This document shows positions 9,750 through 19,018 of a DNA stretch of 64,000 nucleotides, one piece after another. The first letter of the stretch is position 1; each line of letters starts with the position of its first letter. The translations under genes and the position numbers were made by a program. The notes under the pieces were generated by a model. That model had not been told where the DNA came from and ran no database searches. It saw nothing but the letters and a program-made list of their open reading frames with translations. The stretch comes from Luteimonas fraxinea (lineage in GTDB: Bacteria; Pseudomonadota; Gammaproteobacteria; Xanthomonadales; Xanthomonadaceae), in contig NZ_CP089507.1 in the NCBI RefSeq assembly GCF_021233355.1, positions 3,597,001-3,661,000 on the forward strand, read 5' to 3'.

Positions 9750-10619
9750 TCAGGGCGCGATCGGGTACGGGTACACCGCAGGTGGCGGCTCTGCCGGCAG
9801 CGTGGCCTGCCAGCGCGACAACGTTTCGCCGATGCGCGCGCCGGCGGCGATCTGCGGACCGGAGCGTTCGTAGCCGAGCTTGCGTTCGCGCTGCTTGATC
9901 GCGCGTGCCGCCGAGCGATAGGCGTTCGCGAAATCGCGATCGGCGTTGAGGCCGTCGAGCAGCCAGGCGTGCCCGAAGAACGTGATCGTCGATTCGCTGC
10001 CGCAACCGAACGACGGCCGATCGGGACGCGCCGCGGTCAGCACCAGCGTGTCGGGATCCTTGAGCGCGGGCACGAAGCCGCCGGAGTAACAGGCCGAGAT
10101 CACGACCACGCGATTCACGATGCCGGAGGCGTCGAGCGCCGCGCGCAGCGCATCGGGCGTGATCGTGTCCTCGCTGCCGTCGGGCAGCGCCAGGCCGAGC
10201 GCGTGATCGGGTGAGCCGTGCATCGTCAGATACAGGAGCAGCACGTCCCGCTCGCGGTCCATGTGTGCGCCCAACGCGGCAAGCGCATGCTGCAGGTTCG
10301 ACTCGGTCGCAAGCGGCGTGCCTGCGCCCTTGAGACTGTCGATGTGGTTGACCAGCGCGAGTGCACGCGCATCTGCGCCGAGACGCGGCGCCACCCGTTC
10401 GGCGAGAAAACGCACCTCGTTGCGGAACACGTCCTCTGCGGCATCGCCGGCGACCCCGACGACGTACAGCGCCGGCGCATCGCCTGCGCCGTACGGCATC
10501 GCCGCGACCGCGGCATCGATCAGCGCCTGGTCGCGCGTCGCCAGCGGTTCGGTCGCCTGCAGCGGCGCGCAGACAAGCAGGCACAGCAAAGCCGTCGTCT
10601 GTATCCAGTGTCGAAGCAT
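9750..10619 (-). CDS. C13 (legumain-like) cysteine peptidase, secreted
   Basis: Caspase-fold peptidase of family C13. A signal peptide (TTALLCLLVCAPLQA) is followed by a domain with the histidine of the catalytic dyad in LYLTMHGSPDH and the cysteine in VVVISACYSGGFVPAL. These match the H-G and A-C-Y-S-G-G signatures of bacterial C13 proteins. The chain ends in a short proline-rich tail. I start at ATG 10619; the frame stays open to 10643, close to the mtnC stop. It follows mtnC by 25 nt on the same strand but has no known link to methionine salvage. Substrate unknown. Confidence 0.82.
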   Translation of the reverse strand: MLRHWIQTTALLCLLVCAPLQATEPLATRDQALIDAAVAAMPYGAGDAPALYVVGVAGDAAEDVFRNEVRFLAERVAPRLGADARALALVNHIDSLKGAGTPLATESNLQHALAALGAHMDRERDVLLLYLTMHGSPDHALGLALPDGSEDTITPDALRAALDASGIVNRVVVISACYSGGFVPALKDPDTLVLTAARPDRPSFGCGSESTITFFGHAWLLDGLNADRDFANAYRSAARAIKQRERKLGYERSGPQIAAGARIGETLSRWQATLPAEPPPAVYPYPIAP

Positions 10620-10644
10620 GTGCCGACCGGACGCCGGCCGCATG

Positions 10645-11334
10645 TCAGCGGATCGCGTCGATCTGGTCGAACGTGGTCACGCGCGTATGACCATTCGCGG
10701 CAGTCGCGTCGCGCGGCTGCGGATAATCGTCGAGTCGGTCGATCAGCACCGTGCGCATGCCGGCATCACGCGCGGCGTCGAGTTCCTCGACCACGTCCGA
10801 CAGGAACAGGATTTCCGCCGGCGCCGCGTCGAGCGCATCGGCGATGCGCGCATAGCTCTCGGCCTCGCGCTTGCCACCGACCTCGGTGTCGAACCAGTTC
10901 GACACCAGCCCGGTGAGATCGCCCGCGTCGCTATGGCCGAAGAACAACTTCTGCGCCGGCACCGAGCCCGAGGAATACACCGCCAGCGTTTCGCCATCCG
11001 CATGCCAGCGCCGCAGCGCTTCGGCGGCGTCGGGATAGATGTGCGCGGTGAAATCGGTGTCTTGGTAACCCGCCGACCAGATCATGCCCTGCAGCGCCTT
11101 GAGCGCGGTGTGCTTGCGGTCGGCGTCGATCCAGCCCTGCAGCGTCTCTACAATCACCTTGTCGTCGCAGATCGCACCGTGTTCGGTCGCGACCAAGTCG
11201 AGCCAGCGGCGCACTTCGGGATCATCGCGATGCGCAGCGACGAAGCCGGGCAGGGCGCGGCGCGCATAGGGAAACAGCACGTCCTTGACGAACGAGATGC
11301 TGCTGGTGGTGCCTTCGATGTCGGTCAGGATCAT
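10645..11334 (-). CDS. mtnC: Enolase-phosphatase E1 (acireductone synthase)
   Basis: HAD-superfamily enzyme of the methionine salvage pathway that enolises and dephosphorylates 2,3-diketo-5-methylthiopentyl-1-phosphate to acireductone. HAD motifs: [13 protein letters not shown] (the E1-type DIEGT); [46 protein letters not shown]. The 229-aa chain starts at ATG 11334, which puts motif I at the N-terminus as in other E1 proteins. In related genomes it follows mtnD directly; here two small genes intervene. Confidence 0.95.
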   Translation of the reverse strand: MILTDIEGTTSSISFVKDVLFPYARRALPGFVAAHRDDPEVRRWLDLVATEHGAICDDKVIVETLQGWIDADRKHTALKALQGMIWSAGYQDTDFTAHIYPDAAEALRRWHADGETLAVYSSGSVPAQKLFFGHSDAGDLTGLVSNWFDTEVGGKREAESYARIADALDAAPAEILFLSDVVEELDAARDAGMRTVLIDRLDDYPQPRDATAANGHTRVTTFDQIDAIR

Positions 11335-11344
11335 CCGCGCGTCA

Positions 11345-11387
11345 GCCGGTGGTCGGGGCGTTGAAGTGTAAGGCGTCGGGTGTCCGG
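11345..11387. repeat. 43-bp direct repeat, copy A (next to mtnC)
   Basis: Matches 11929-11971 at 41 of 43 bases in the same orientation, 584 bp apart. This copy sits just upstream of mtnC. Read on the minus strand it encodes [12 protein letters not shown] followed by a stop, resembling the coding sense of copy B. The two copies bracket the extra DNA that separates mtnC from mtnD. Confidence 0.85.
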
Positions 11388-11449
11388 TCGCTTGGGCCGT
11401 AGTGACCGAGAACCGAAACGTAATGAACCGGTGACTTCTGAAAGGCTTT

Positions 11450-11818
11450 TTATCTGGCAACGAACGAAGCGAGCATTGCGACGAAGCCCAGCGCGAACAT
11501 GATCAAAAGCGTTGCCGCTCCAGCTGCGATGGACTTGCCCCAACCTCTCGACCCCGCGCTCGCGATGATCACTGTCAGCACGAGACCTGCCGAGTAAACC
11601 CAATAGGCGTAAATGACGAAAGCATCGAATAGGACGACGCATGTCGCAGCGGCAGCCATGCCGGCGATCGACGCAGGTAGAAGCCGGCGGTGAAGGATAT
11701 CGGTGCGATCTTTCAGTTGGCAAAACGCCACGACATGGCCCAGAGCAAGGCCCAGCAGCAAGCAAGCCACGCTGAGTATCGCGTCGCTCGAGGTCGTGTA
11801 TGCCGTGAATCCTTGCAT
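11450..11818 (-). CDS. Unknown four-helix membrane protein
   Basis: A 122-aa hydrophobic protein with about four membrane segments (residues near 10-32, 45-65, 67-88 and 97-120) and a short charged loop, [13 protein letters not shown] recognise no family. ATG 11818 overlaps the upstream stop (TGATG), so it is coupled to the 70-aa gene. It lies inside the segment bracketed by the 43-bp repeats and interrupts the mtn operon. Possibly a membrane immunity or accessory protein; that is a guess from context only. Confidence 0.55.
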   Translation of the reverse strand: MQGFTAYTTSSDAILSVACLLLGLALGHVVAFCQLKDRTDILHRRLLPASIAGMAAAATCVVLFDAFVIYAYWVYSAGLVLTVIIASAGSRGWGKSIAAGAATLLIMFALGFVAMLASFVAR

Positions 11819-12030
11819 CAATCGATACGCCTTAGCAGCTTCGAAAAGTACTCGCTTGGACAGGGCGCGTCATCGGAAAGCACGATCTTTCCGGCGCCTT
11901 CGACAACGGTCAGGGTCGTCCACACGAAGCCGGTGGTCGGGGCGTTGAAGTGAAAGGCGTCGGGTGGCCGGCTGGTTTGCATGGCGGTTCGGTCTAAAAA
12001 CTCAGCTGGTCCGAGCAGCACGTCTGCCAT
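11818..12030 (-). CDS. Small unknown protein spanning repeat copy B
   Basis: A 70-aa reading frame from ATG 12030, with no signal peptide, membrane segment or recognised family. Its middle ([12 protein letters not shown]) is encoded by copy B of the 43-bp repeat. The frame stays open further upstream into the palindromic repeat, which is unlikely to be coding. It is coupled by TGATG overlap to the membrane protein gene. It may be the truncated or re-joined 3' part of a gene broken during the duplication. Confidence 0.4.
   Translation of the reverse strand: MADVLLGPAEFLDRTAMQTSRPPDAFHFNAPTTGFVWTTLTVVEGAGKIVLSDDAPCPSEYFSKLLRRID
11929..11971. repeat. 43-bp direct repeat, copy B
   Basis: Second copy of the sequence at 11345-11387 (two mismatches). 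It lies inside the 70-aa frame and marks the distal edge of the 584-bp duplicated or inserted unit. Confidence 0.85.
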
Positions 12031-12066
12031 CACTCCGTCGGGCAACACGCGACGCACTTGAAACCC

Positions 12067-12222
12067 GTCATTCCCGCGCAGGCGGGAATCCAGCGCCTTT
12101 GCGTTCAATGAGTGGAAAGCGCACTCGATCCGTGCGTTCGTAGCACACCCTGTCTAGAACTGAGGCCAAGGCAGCCGCCGTTTGCGCGAAAGGCACTGGA
12201 TTCCCGCCTGCGCGGGAATGAC
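12067..12222. repeat. REPIN-like inverted palindrome pair
   Basis: Two arms of about 37 bases (12067-12103 and 12186-12222) are near-perfect reverse complements. Each contains its own small palindrome (TCCCGCGCAGGCGGGA type). This matches the paired REP (REPIN) layout spread by RAYT transposases in Xanthomonadaceae. It separates the mtnD 3' end from the two inserted small genes. Confidence 0.75.
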
Positions 12223-12294
12223 GGTTGATAGTGAGCTGAGATTCCGCACCGCTCGTGCGCCAACGCACTTGCAGTCAGATTGCCGGAATAATCC

Positions 12295-12849
12295 TCAGCG
12301 CGAACCCGGCTCGTACCGCGGAAACTTCTGCGCGATGTCCGAGCCGGTGAAGTGCCCGATCCAGCCGTCCGGTTGTTCGAAGAAGCGGATCGCGACGAAG
12401 CGCGGTTCGCTGCCCATGTCGAACCAGTGGGTCACGCCGTCGGGCACGCCGATCAGATCGTCCTTGACGCATTCGATCTCGTAGACCTTGCCGTCGACGT
12501 GCAGGGTGAACAGGCCCGAGCCGTCGACGAAGAAGCGCACCTCGTCTTCCTTGTGGAAGTGTTCGTCGAGGAATTTGGCGCGCAGTTCTTCGCGCTTCGG
12601 GTTGTCGGGCGCGATGCTGATCACGTCGACCGACTTGAAGCCGCGCTCGGCGCTGATGCGGTCGATGTCGGCCTTGTACGCGGCGATGACCTCGTCCTGC
12701 GAGGCGCCGGCGCCCACCGGCTGGGCGGCCTGCCAGCGTTCGAACGTGACGCCGATCGTCTGCAGTTCGCGGGCGATCGCGTCGCCGTCGCGGCTGTCGA
12801 ACAGCGGCGTGTCGGGGGCGGTGGCATCGAAAATGCGGAGGCGGCTCAT
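12295..12849 (-). CDS. mtnD: Acireductone dioxygenase
   Basis: Cupin metalloenzyme of methionine salvage. With Fe2+ it converts acireductone to the 2-keto acid precursor of methionine plus formate; with Ni2+ it gives an off-pathway CO-releasing reaction. The metal ligands are visible as H-x-H-x4-E in [12 protein letters not shown] and the later histidine in GVTHWFDMG. Length from ATG 12849 is 184 aa, normal for ARD. It follows mtnB with a 109-nt gap, consistent with an mtnB-mtnD-mtnC operon. Confidence 0.95.
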   Translation of the reverse strand: MSRLRIFDATAPDTPLFDSRDGDAIARELQTIGVTFERWQAAQPVGAGASQDEVIAAYKADIDRISAERGFKSVDVISIAPDNPKREELRAKFLDEHFHKEDEVRFFVDGSGLFTLHVDGKVYEIECVKDDLIGVPDGVTHWFDMGSEPRFVAIRFFEQPDGWIGHFTGSDIAQKFPRYEPGSR

Positions 12850-12958
12850 GGCGGTCTGGCTCGGCGCGTGGCGGGCCGTCCAGCCTAGCAAAGCCGCATG
12901 TCCGCAACGTTGACCGCGGCGGAACGCCGTCGTTCCACCGCTGGTGACGCCGGGGGCG

Positions 12959-13606
12959 TCAGTGCTGCGCGCGCAGGCGGCGCAGTTCTAGTTCGCAGTG
13001 CAGCAGGAACTCGAAGGCTTCCAGATGGCGGCGCGCTTCTGCCATGTCGCGGCCCCAGGCGTAGAGGCCGTGGCCGTCGATCAGATAGCCCCACATCGGA
13101 CCGGCGTCGAGCAGCGACTCGACCTGCGCCGACAGCACCTGCATGTCCTGACTGTTGGGCAGCACGGGCACGTGGACCGCCATCTCGTGCGTGCTGTTGC
13201 CGGCGAACGCCTTCAGCAGTTCGTAGCCTTCCAGACGTACGTGGCCCGCGTCGGCAAACAGGCGCGAGGCGATGGTCTGGGTCGGCGAATGCGTGTGCAG
13301 GATGCAGCCGATCTCCGGGAACCGGCGATACAGCTGCGTGTGCAGCAGGGTTTCGGCCGACGGGCGGTGGTCGCTGCCGACGGCGAGACCATTGAAGTCG
13401 ACGACCATGATGTCGTCTTCCTTCAGCTTGCCCTTGTCGCGGCCGGAGACCGTGATCGCCGCGTGGCGGTCATCGAGGCGGCGCGAAAAGTTGCTGCTGG
13501 TGGCGGGCGTCCAGCCGGACTGGGCGAGTTCGCGGATGTTGACGATCAGCTCGCCGGCGAGCTCGCGCAGGCGGTGGATGTCGTAGGGCGTGGGCGTATC
13601 GGACAT
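12959..13606 (-). CDS. mtnB: Methylthioribulose-1-phosphate dehydratase
   Basis: Class II aldolase-fold zinc enzyme that dehydrates 5-methylthioribulose-1-phosphate in methionine salvage. Zinc-site histidines appear in ILHTHSPTQ and, downstream, in [11 protein letters not shown]. The N-terminal substrate region has [14 protein letters not shown] and the core has [11 protein letters not shown]. From ATG 13606 it is 215 aa. It is the promoter-proximal gene of the mtn group in this window; mtnA is not in view. Confidence 0.94.
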   Translation of the reverse strand: MSDTPTPYDIHRLRELAGELIVNIRELAQSGWTPATSSNFSRRLDDRHAAITVSGRDKGKLKEDDIMVVDFNGLAVGSDHRPSAETLLHTQLYRRFPEIGCILHTHSPTQTIASRLFADAGHVRLEGYELLKAFAGNSTHEMAVHVPVLPNSQDMQVLSAQVESLLDAGPMWGYLIDGHGLYAWGRDMAEARRHLEAFEFLLHCELELRRLRAQH

Positions 13607-13635
13607 GGCGCGAATTCTAGCGCGCCGCCGTTGCG

Positions 13636-13884
13636 TCAGCGTGTCGAGCCCCAGCGGGGCGGTTCGCCTTTCAGTGCGCAGACTGCGATCAGCAGCGCCG
13701 TCGCCACCAGTACACAGATGCCGAACGCTGTCGGGTGTGCCGAAGGCGGCAGCCGCCATGCGCTGACCGCGAGTGCGCCCAGATACACCGCCAGCACCAC
13801 CCAGCCCTGCCAGCGCCGCGGCAGGCCCCAGCCGTAGCCAAAGGTCTTCGCCGGAAACCAGTAGTCGTCGTGCCGCTCGCTCAT
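13636..13884 (-). CDS. Small membrane protein, unknown
   Basis: An 82-aa protein with a polar, aromatic N-terminus ([18 protein letters not shown]) and two transmembrane helices (about residues 25-43 and 50-70). The WFPAKxxGxGWGLPxxWQGW pattern is one I associate with conserved small proteins of this family of bacteria, function unknown. Its ATG overlaps the stop of the upstream permease (ATGA). Confidence 0.65.
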   Translation of the reverse strand: MSERHDDYWFPAKTFGYGWGLPRRWQGWVVLAVYLGALAVSAWRLPPSAHPTAFGICVLVATALLIAVCALKGEPPRWGSTR

Positions 13885-15191
13885 GGCGCGGGCGGTGCTT
13901 CGCGGCGGCGCGAGGAGAAGCCGCGATACGCGGCCCAGGCCAGCAGCGCGATGATCGCCGCGCCCATCAGCGTGTCAATTGGCGTTGACCAGACCAGCAG
14001 GCCGCAGGCGATCAGCGCGCCCATGCCGAGCAGGCGCTCGCGTCGCCCGGCCGGATGCTGGCGGTTGCCGAGCATCAGGCTCAGGCCGGCAGCGGCGTAG
14101 GCCATGACCACGAGCGTCACCGCCATGTTGATGATGGTTTCGAACTGGCTGCCGACGGTATCGGTCACGGTGATGAACGCGATCAGCGTCATTGACGACA
14201 CGACGATCAGCAGGCCAGGGCCGGCGGCGCCGTTCTTGAGCAGGCGTCCAAAGATCGCCGGCAGGAACCCGCGCTGCGCGGCGCGCGCGCCGGATTCGCC
14301 GGTGACCAGCATCCAGCCGCCGAGCGTGCCGGTGGCCTTGAGCGCGGCGGCCGCGGCGATCACCGGGATCGCCCAGACGCCGAACATCTGCCCGGCGACG
14401 AGGGCGAACGGTGCGCTCGACGTCGCGAGTTCTTCGACCGGCACGATGCCCATCATCAACACCGACGAGACCATGTAGATCACGCCGGCGAGCAGGATGC
14501 CGCCGAGCGTCGCGATCGGCACATTGCGCTCGGGATTGCGGACGACGCCGGCGACCATGGCGCCGGTTTCCAGGCCGATGAAGGCCCAGAACACCGTCGC
14601 CAGCGAACCGATCGCCACGGCCGCGTCCGACTGGCCGCTGACGTTCCAGCCGGCGCGATAGATGTCGGGATCGAAGTAGGCCCAGCCGGCGATCAGGATC
14701 GCGGCGACCGGCAACAGACCGAACACCACGCAGAACGACTGGAAGCGCGCGATGTTGCGCGGGCCGAGCAGGTTCAGCGCGAACATCGACCAGATCAGCA
14801 GCACCTGGCCGACGAGCTGCACGCCCGGGGTTTCGTTGACCGGCAGCAGGATCACCAGATAGCCGACCGCGGCGACCGCGATCGCGTTGTTGCCGACCCA
14901 CGAGGACAGCCAGTACAACGTCGTCGCCAGAAAGCCCATGTCGCGGCCCAGACTCGGGCGGATGTAGTCGTCCGGCGAATTGAGATCCGGGTACTGCCGG
15001 GCGAGCCGCGCGAATGCGCCGCCCAGCGCGACCGCGAGCAGGGTGCCAATCAGCCACGAGAACACCGTCACCGCGCCCGAGCGCGCGAGCGTGGCCGGCA
15101 GCAGGAAGAAGCCGGAACCGATCATGTTGTTGGCGACCATGAAGGTCGCCAGCACCGGGCCGATCTTCTTGGCCGTGGAAGTCGTGGACAT
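13881..15191 (-). CDS. APC-superfamily amino-acid antiporter, AdiC-like
   Basis: A 436-aa inner-membrane transporter with about 12 helices. The helix-1 signature [17 protein letters not shown] matches the GSG(I/F)FxLP motif of the basic amino acid/polyamine antiporter group (AdiC, CadB, PotE). Exchange of arginine, ornithine or a related base is therefore plausible, but the substrate is inferred from family. It is coupled by overlap to the downstream 82-aa membrane protein. ATG 15191 is the clear start. Confidence 0.82.
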   Translation of the reverse strand: MSTTSTAKKIGPVLATFMVANNMIGSGFFLLPATLARSGAVTVFSWLIGTLLAVALGGAFARLARQYPDLNSPDDYIRPSLGRDMGFLATTLYWLSSWVGNNAIAVAAVGYLVILLPVNETPGVQLVGQVLLIWSMFALNLLGPRNIARFQSFCVVFGLLPVAAILIAGWAYFDPDIYRAGWNVSGQSDAAVAIGSLATVFWAFIGLETGAMVAGVVRNPERNVPIATLGGILLAGVIYMVSSVLMMGIVPVEELATSSAPFALVAGQMFGVWAIPVIAAAAALKATGTLGGWMLVTGESGARAAQRGFLPAIFGRLLKNGAAGPGLLIVVSSMTLIAFITVTDTVGSQFETIINMAVTLVVMAYAAAGLSLMLGNRQHPAGRRERLLGMGALIACGLLVWSTPIDTLMGAAIIALLAWAAYRGFSSRRREAPPAP

Positions 15192-15249
15192 CGTGCGATC
15201 CGCGTGGAAGGCGGCGCGAGCGGCCGCAGGTCGGGAGGCTCTATGGACA

Positions 15250-15274
15250 CACGGCCCGCGTTAGGCGGGCCGTG
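15250..15274 (-). terminator. GC-rich hairpin after the second permease gene
   Basis: A perfect 10-bp stem with loop GTTAG/CTAAC lies 14 nt beyond the stop of the minus-strand permease at 15288. There is no clear U-run, so termination efficiency is uncertain. Confidence 0.5.
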
Positions 15275-15287
15275 CGGTTGGATCGGA

Positions 15288-16799
15288 TCAGCGCGGCGGC
15301 AGTTGCTGCCGGAGCTTGCTGTGCTTGTAGCCGTAGAGGAAGTAGATGGTGAAGCCGATGATCGTCCACACCAGCAGCACGGTCCAGTTCAGCAGCGGCA
15401 TCGTCGCGACCAGACCGAGACAGGCCAGCACGCCGAGGGTGCCGACGAGGAACACGGCCGGCACGCGGAACGGGCGATGCAGGTTGGGCTGCGTGCGACG
15501 CAACACCATCACGCCCAGACACACGGTTGCGAACGCGACCAGGGTGCCCATCGACACCACGTCGCCGAGCAGCTGGATCGGCAGGAACGCCGCCATCACC
15601 GCGGCGACCAGCGCGACCAGCACGGTGCCCTTGTGCGGCGTGCGGTAGCGCTTGTGGATCGCGCCGAAGAAGCGCGGCAGCAGGCCGTCCTGCGCCATCG
15701 AGAAGAAGATGCGCGGCTGGCCCATCAGCATCACCAGGATCACCGTGGTCAGGCCGGCGATCGCGCCGATCTCGACCAGTGTCTTCAGCCATGCCAGCGC
15801 CGGATAGGCTTCGAGCGCGGTCGCCACCGGCTTGGCCGTGCCGAGCGTGGTGTAGGGGACCATGCCGGTGAGCACCGCGGACACCGCGATGTAGATCAGC
15901 GTGCACAGGAACAGCGAACCGAGGATGCCGATCGGCATGTCGCGCTGCGGGTTCTTGACCTCCTGCGCTGCGGTCGAGACCGCGTCGAAGCCGATGTAGG
16001 CGAAGAACACGATCGACGCGCCGCGCAGCACGCCTTCCCAGCCGAAGCGGTCGCCGCCCTGGTTTTCAGGAATGAAGGGAAGCCAGTTTTCGGCATTCAC
16101 GTACTGCGCGCCGAAGGCCAGCAGCAGCAGGATCACCAGCACCTTGATCGACACGATGATCGCATTGGCCGTGGCCGACTGGGTGATGCCCACGTAGCAG
16201 AGGATGCCGACCGCGCCGATGATCAGCACCGCAGGCAGGTTGAACAGCGCGCCGGTGGTGACGAACTTGCCGAATTCGCACGCGCCGGCCACGGCCGCCT
16301 CGTGCGTGCAGAAGTTGATCGGTGCCTGCGTCAGCGCTGCGGGCAGATGCACGCCGAGACTGTCGAGGAAGCTGACCGTGTAGCCCGACCAGCCCACCGC
16401 GACGGTGGACGCCGCGAACAGATATTCGAGCACCAGACTCCAGCCGACGAACCAGGCCAGCGCTTCGCCCAGCGTCGCGTAGGTGTAGCTGTAGGCGCTG
16501 CCCGAGGCCGGGATCATCGCCGCGAACTCCGCGTAACACAGGCCCGCCATTGCACAGGCGAAGCCGGCGATGACGAAGCTCAGCATGATCGCCGGGCCGG
16601 CGTGGTTGGCCGCCGCGGTACCGGTGATGACGAAGATGCCGGCGCCGATGACCGCGCCCAGGCCCAGCATGACCAGATGCTTGGCGGTCAGCGTGCGCTT
16701 GAAGCCGACTTCGCCGCCGAGGCTGCCTTCGACCGGCTCGCCCGCATCGACATGCGGTTGCGCCGCGATCGGCTTGGTAATCATCAGGTTCTTGAACAT
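15288..16799 (-). CDS. APC-family amino-acid permease (cationic amino acid transporter type)
   Basis: A 503-aa permease with about 12-14 helices. Helix 1 carries LGLGAVIGAGIFVITG, followed by the substrate-region ASGSAYSYTYATLGE and later FFAYIGFDAVSTAAQE, all typical of CAT/YfnA-like uptake permeases. ATG 16799 starts MFKNLMITKPIAAQ; the N-terminal cytosolic stretch ends in FKRTLTAKHLVMLGLG as in the family. It stands alone with its own hairpin and is divergent from the NUDIX gene. Confidence 0.85.
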   Translation of the reverse strand: MFKNLMITKPIAAQPHVDAGEPVEGSLGGEVGFKRTLTAKHLVMLGLGAVIGAGIFVITGTAAANHAGPAIMLSFVIAGFACAMAGLCYAEFAAMIPASGSAYSYTYATLGEALAWFVGWSLVLEYLFAASTVAVGWSGYTVSFLDSLGVHLPAALTQAPINFCTHEAAVAGACEFGKFVTTGALFNLPAVLIIGAVGILCYVGITQSATANAIIVSIKVLVILLLLAFGAQYVNAENWLPFIPENQGGDRFGWEGVLRGASIVFFAYIGFDAVSTAAQEVKNPQRDMPIGILGSLFLCTLIYIAVSAVLTGMVPYTTLGTAKPVATALEAYPALAWLKTLVEIGAIAGLTTVILVMLMGQPRIFFSMAQDGLLPRFFGAIHKRYRTPHKGTVLVALVAAVMAAFLPIQLLGDVVSMGTLVAFATVCLGVMVLRRTQPNLHRPFRVPAVFLVGTLGVLACLGLVATMPLLNWTVLLVWTIIGFTIYFLYGYKHSKLRQQLPPR

Positions 16800-16997
16800 C
16801 GGTGTCCCCGGTTGGTCGTTCGGTGCGGTCCGCGACGGCTGACGGACGTGCCGTCGAGTCCCCCGCGGCCACGCGGCAATCGCCGTACCATGCCAAACGC
16901 TGCGTTCCGGCACAAGCAACACAACCGCCGCTTGTGCGCACGCACGGGAACGCCGATGCTGCCGCTCCCGTCACGCCGCGCTGCAGCAAATCCGCCG

Positions 16998-17594
16998 ATG
17001 TCGAACCCGTCCATGCCCGATTTCGAACGCCTGTCCGTCCTGCCCCCAGCGGTGCAGGCGCTGGCCCGCGCATTCGCCGATTTCGGTGTGTTGCAGCCTG
17101 ACCAGCAGGCGCTCGCCGGGGACTTCATCGATCTGCTCGGCGATGCCGAAGACCCGTTCGAGCGCGCGCGACTGGCCGGTCATTTCACCGCCTCGGCGCT
17201 GGTGGTCAGCGGCGACGGCACGCGCACGCTGCTGACCCATCACCGCAAGCTCGGCATGTGGCTGCAGCCCGGCGGGCACGCCGATGGCGACCGCGATCTG
17301 GCGCGTGTGGCCTTGCGCGAGACCGAAGAGGAAACCGGACTGGTCGGCGTGACGGTGCAGCCCGGCATCTTCGATCTCGACCGGCACTGGATTCCCGAGC
17401 ACAAGGGTGTGCCCGGGCATTGGCACTACGACGTGCGCTATGTCGTGCGTGCGGGCACGGATGAGACCTTCGCGGTCAGCGAGGAATCGCACGCGCTGGC
17501 CTGGGTGCCGCTGCGCGATGTCGCGGACGGCGAGGTCTATGACGCCTCGCTGCGCCGCATGGCACGTCGCTGGCTGGAAATGCCGGCGGGCTGA
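16998..17594 (+). CDS. NUDIX hydrolase
   Basis: Cytosolic hydrolase of nucleoside-diphosphate-linked compounds; substrate unknown. The Nudix box spans the segment from GGHADGDRD to ALRETEEETGL, with the catalytic REtxEE core intact and the G-x5 spacing typical of the branch that has an aspartate-rich first half. Residues before and after give the usual alpha/beta/alpha fold (TASALVVSGDGTRTLLTHH; GHWHYDVRYVVRAG). About 198 aa from ATG 16998; ATG 17013 is also possible. It converges with serA. Confidence 0.85.
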   Translation: MSNPSMPDFERLSVLPPAVQALARAFADFGVLQPDQQALAGDFIDLLGDAEDPFERARLAGHFTASALVVSGDGTRTLLTHHRKLGMWLQPGGHADGDRDLARVALRETEEETGLVGVTVQPGIFDLDRHWIPEHKGVPGHWHYDVRYVVRAGTDETFAVSEESHALAWVPLRDVADGEVYDASLRRMARRWLEMPAG

Positions 17595-17654
17595 GCATCG
17601 TGTCCGCAGGATGGGATGCGCGCAGCAACAGCTGTCACTGCGCGTACCGGCCGA

Positions 17655-18887
17655 TCAATACAGCACGCGCGTTCGCATCGTCCCGTCGATCTTCTGCAGC
17701 TCGCTGCGCAGATGCGCGGCCTGTTCTTCGGTTGCGGCGACATCGATGACCACGTAACCCACGTTCGCATTCGTGCGCAGGTACTGGCCGTCGATGTTGA
17801 TCGCTTCGCGCGAGAACACTTCGTTGATCTTCGACAGCACGCCGGGCACGTTGCGGTGCAGGTGCAGCAGGCGGTGGCTGCCGATGTGCTCGGGCAGGGT
17901 GACTTCGGGGAAGTTGACCGCCGACAGCGTGCTGCCGTTGTCGCTGTAGCGCACGAGTTTCGCCGCGACCTCGATGCCGATGTTGTCCTGCGCTTCGAGC
18001 GTGCTGCCGCCGACATGCGGGGTCAGCAGCACATTGTCGTGACCGAGCAGCGGCGATTCGAACGCGTCGTCGTTGCCCTTGGGCTCGATCGGGAACACGT
18101 CGATCGCAGCGCCGCCGACCTGGCCGCTGCGCAGCGCGGCATCGAGTGCGTCGATGTCGACCACGGTGCCGCGCGAGGCGTTGATCAGATGCGCGCCGGG
18201 CTTCATCGCGTTGATCTCGGCTGCGCCGAACATCAGCTTCGTCGACGGCGTTTCCGGCACGTGCAGGGTGACCAGGTCGCTGCGCGCGAGCAGGTCTTCC
18301 AGGCTCGTCGCGCTGCGCGCGTTGCCCAGCGACAGCTTGGTTTCGATGTCGTGGAAGAGCACCTGCATGCCCAGCGATTCGGCCAGCACGCCGACCTGGG
18401 TGCCGATGTGCCCGTAGCCCACGATGCCCAGCGTCTTGCCGCGTGCTTCGTGGCTGCCGAGCGCGGACTTGCTCCAGCCGCCGCGGTGGCACTCCGCGTT
18501 CTTCTGTGGAATCCCGCGCAGCAGCATGATCGCCTCGGCGACGACGAGTTCGGCCACCGAGCGCGTATTGGAGTAGGGCGCGTTGAACACCGGAATGCCG
18601 GCCAGTTCCGCCGCTTCCACGTCCACCTGGTTGGTGCCGATGCAGAAGCAGCCGATCGCCATCAGTCGGCGCGCATCGGCCAGCACTTCAGCGCTTAGAT
18701 GCGTGCGCGAGCGAATGCCCACGATGTGCGCGTCGGCGATCTTCGCCCGCAGCTCGTCTTCGGGCAGCGATTTGGGATAGATCTCGACCTGCGAGTAGCC
18801 GGCGGCGTGGAAGGTGTCGACAGCGCTCTGGCTGACGCCTTCGAGCAGCAGGACGCGGATGTCCTGCCGGGGAAACGAGGTCTTCAT
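17655..18887 (-). CDS. serA: D-3-phosphoglycerate dehydrogenase
   Basis: First enzyme of serine synthesis: it oxidises 3-phosphoglycerate to 3-phosphohydroxypyruvate, and E. coli-type SerA can also reduce 2-ketoglutarate to D-2-hydroxyglutarate. The 410 aa equals E. coli SerA. The substrate domain has GIRSRTHL, the Rossmann loop is LGIVGYGHIGTQVG, and catalytic Arg/Glu/His lie in INASRGTVVD and LTPHVGGSTLEAQ. A C-terminal ACT domain (about 335-410) carries HRNVPGVLSKINE, the serine feedback site in the family. It is divergent from the FAD dehydrogenase that is its known metabolic partner. Confidence 0.95.
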   Translation of the reverse strand: MKTSFPRQDIRVLLLEGVSQSAVDTFHAAGYSQVEIYPKSLPEDELRAKIADAHIVGIRSRTHLSAEVLADARRLMAIGCFCIGTNQVDVEAAELAGIPVFNAPYSNTRSVAELVVAEAIMLLRGIPQKNAECHRGGWSKSALGSHEARGKTLGIVGYGHIGTQVGVLAESLGMQVLFHDIETKLSLGNARSATSLEDLLARSDLVTLHVPETPSTKLMFGAAEINAMKPGAHLINASRGTVVDIDALDAALRSGQVGGAAIDVFPIEPKGNDDAFESPLLGHDNVLLTPHVGGSTLEAQDNIGIEVAAKLVRYSDNGSTLSAVNFPEVTLPEHIGSHRLLHLHRNVPGVLSKINEVFSREAINIDGQYLRTNANVGYVVIDVAATEEQAAHLRSELQKIDGTMRTRVLY

Positions 18888-19018
18888 CGGGTTGGATTCG
18901 CGCGTGGGGGACAGCGCGGGCCATGGTGCCAGAATCGCGCCGGGCGTGTTGCGCCGCAGCGCTGGACGCGCCCAAAGCACGCTGGCACGCTGGCGTCCCG
19001 TTCGACCGGCGCCCGACG

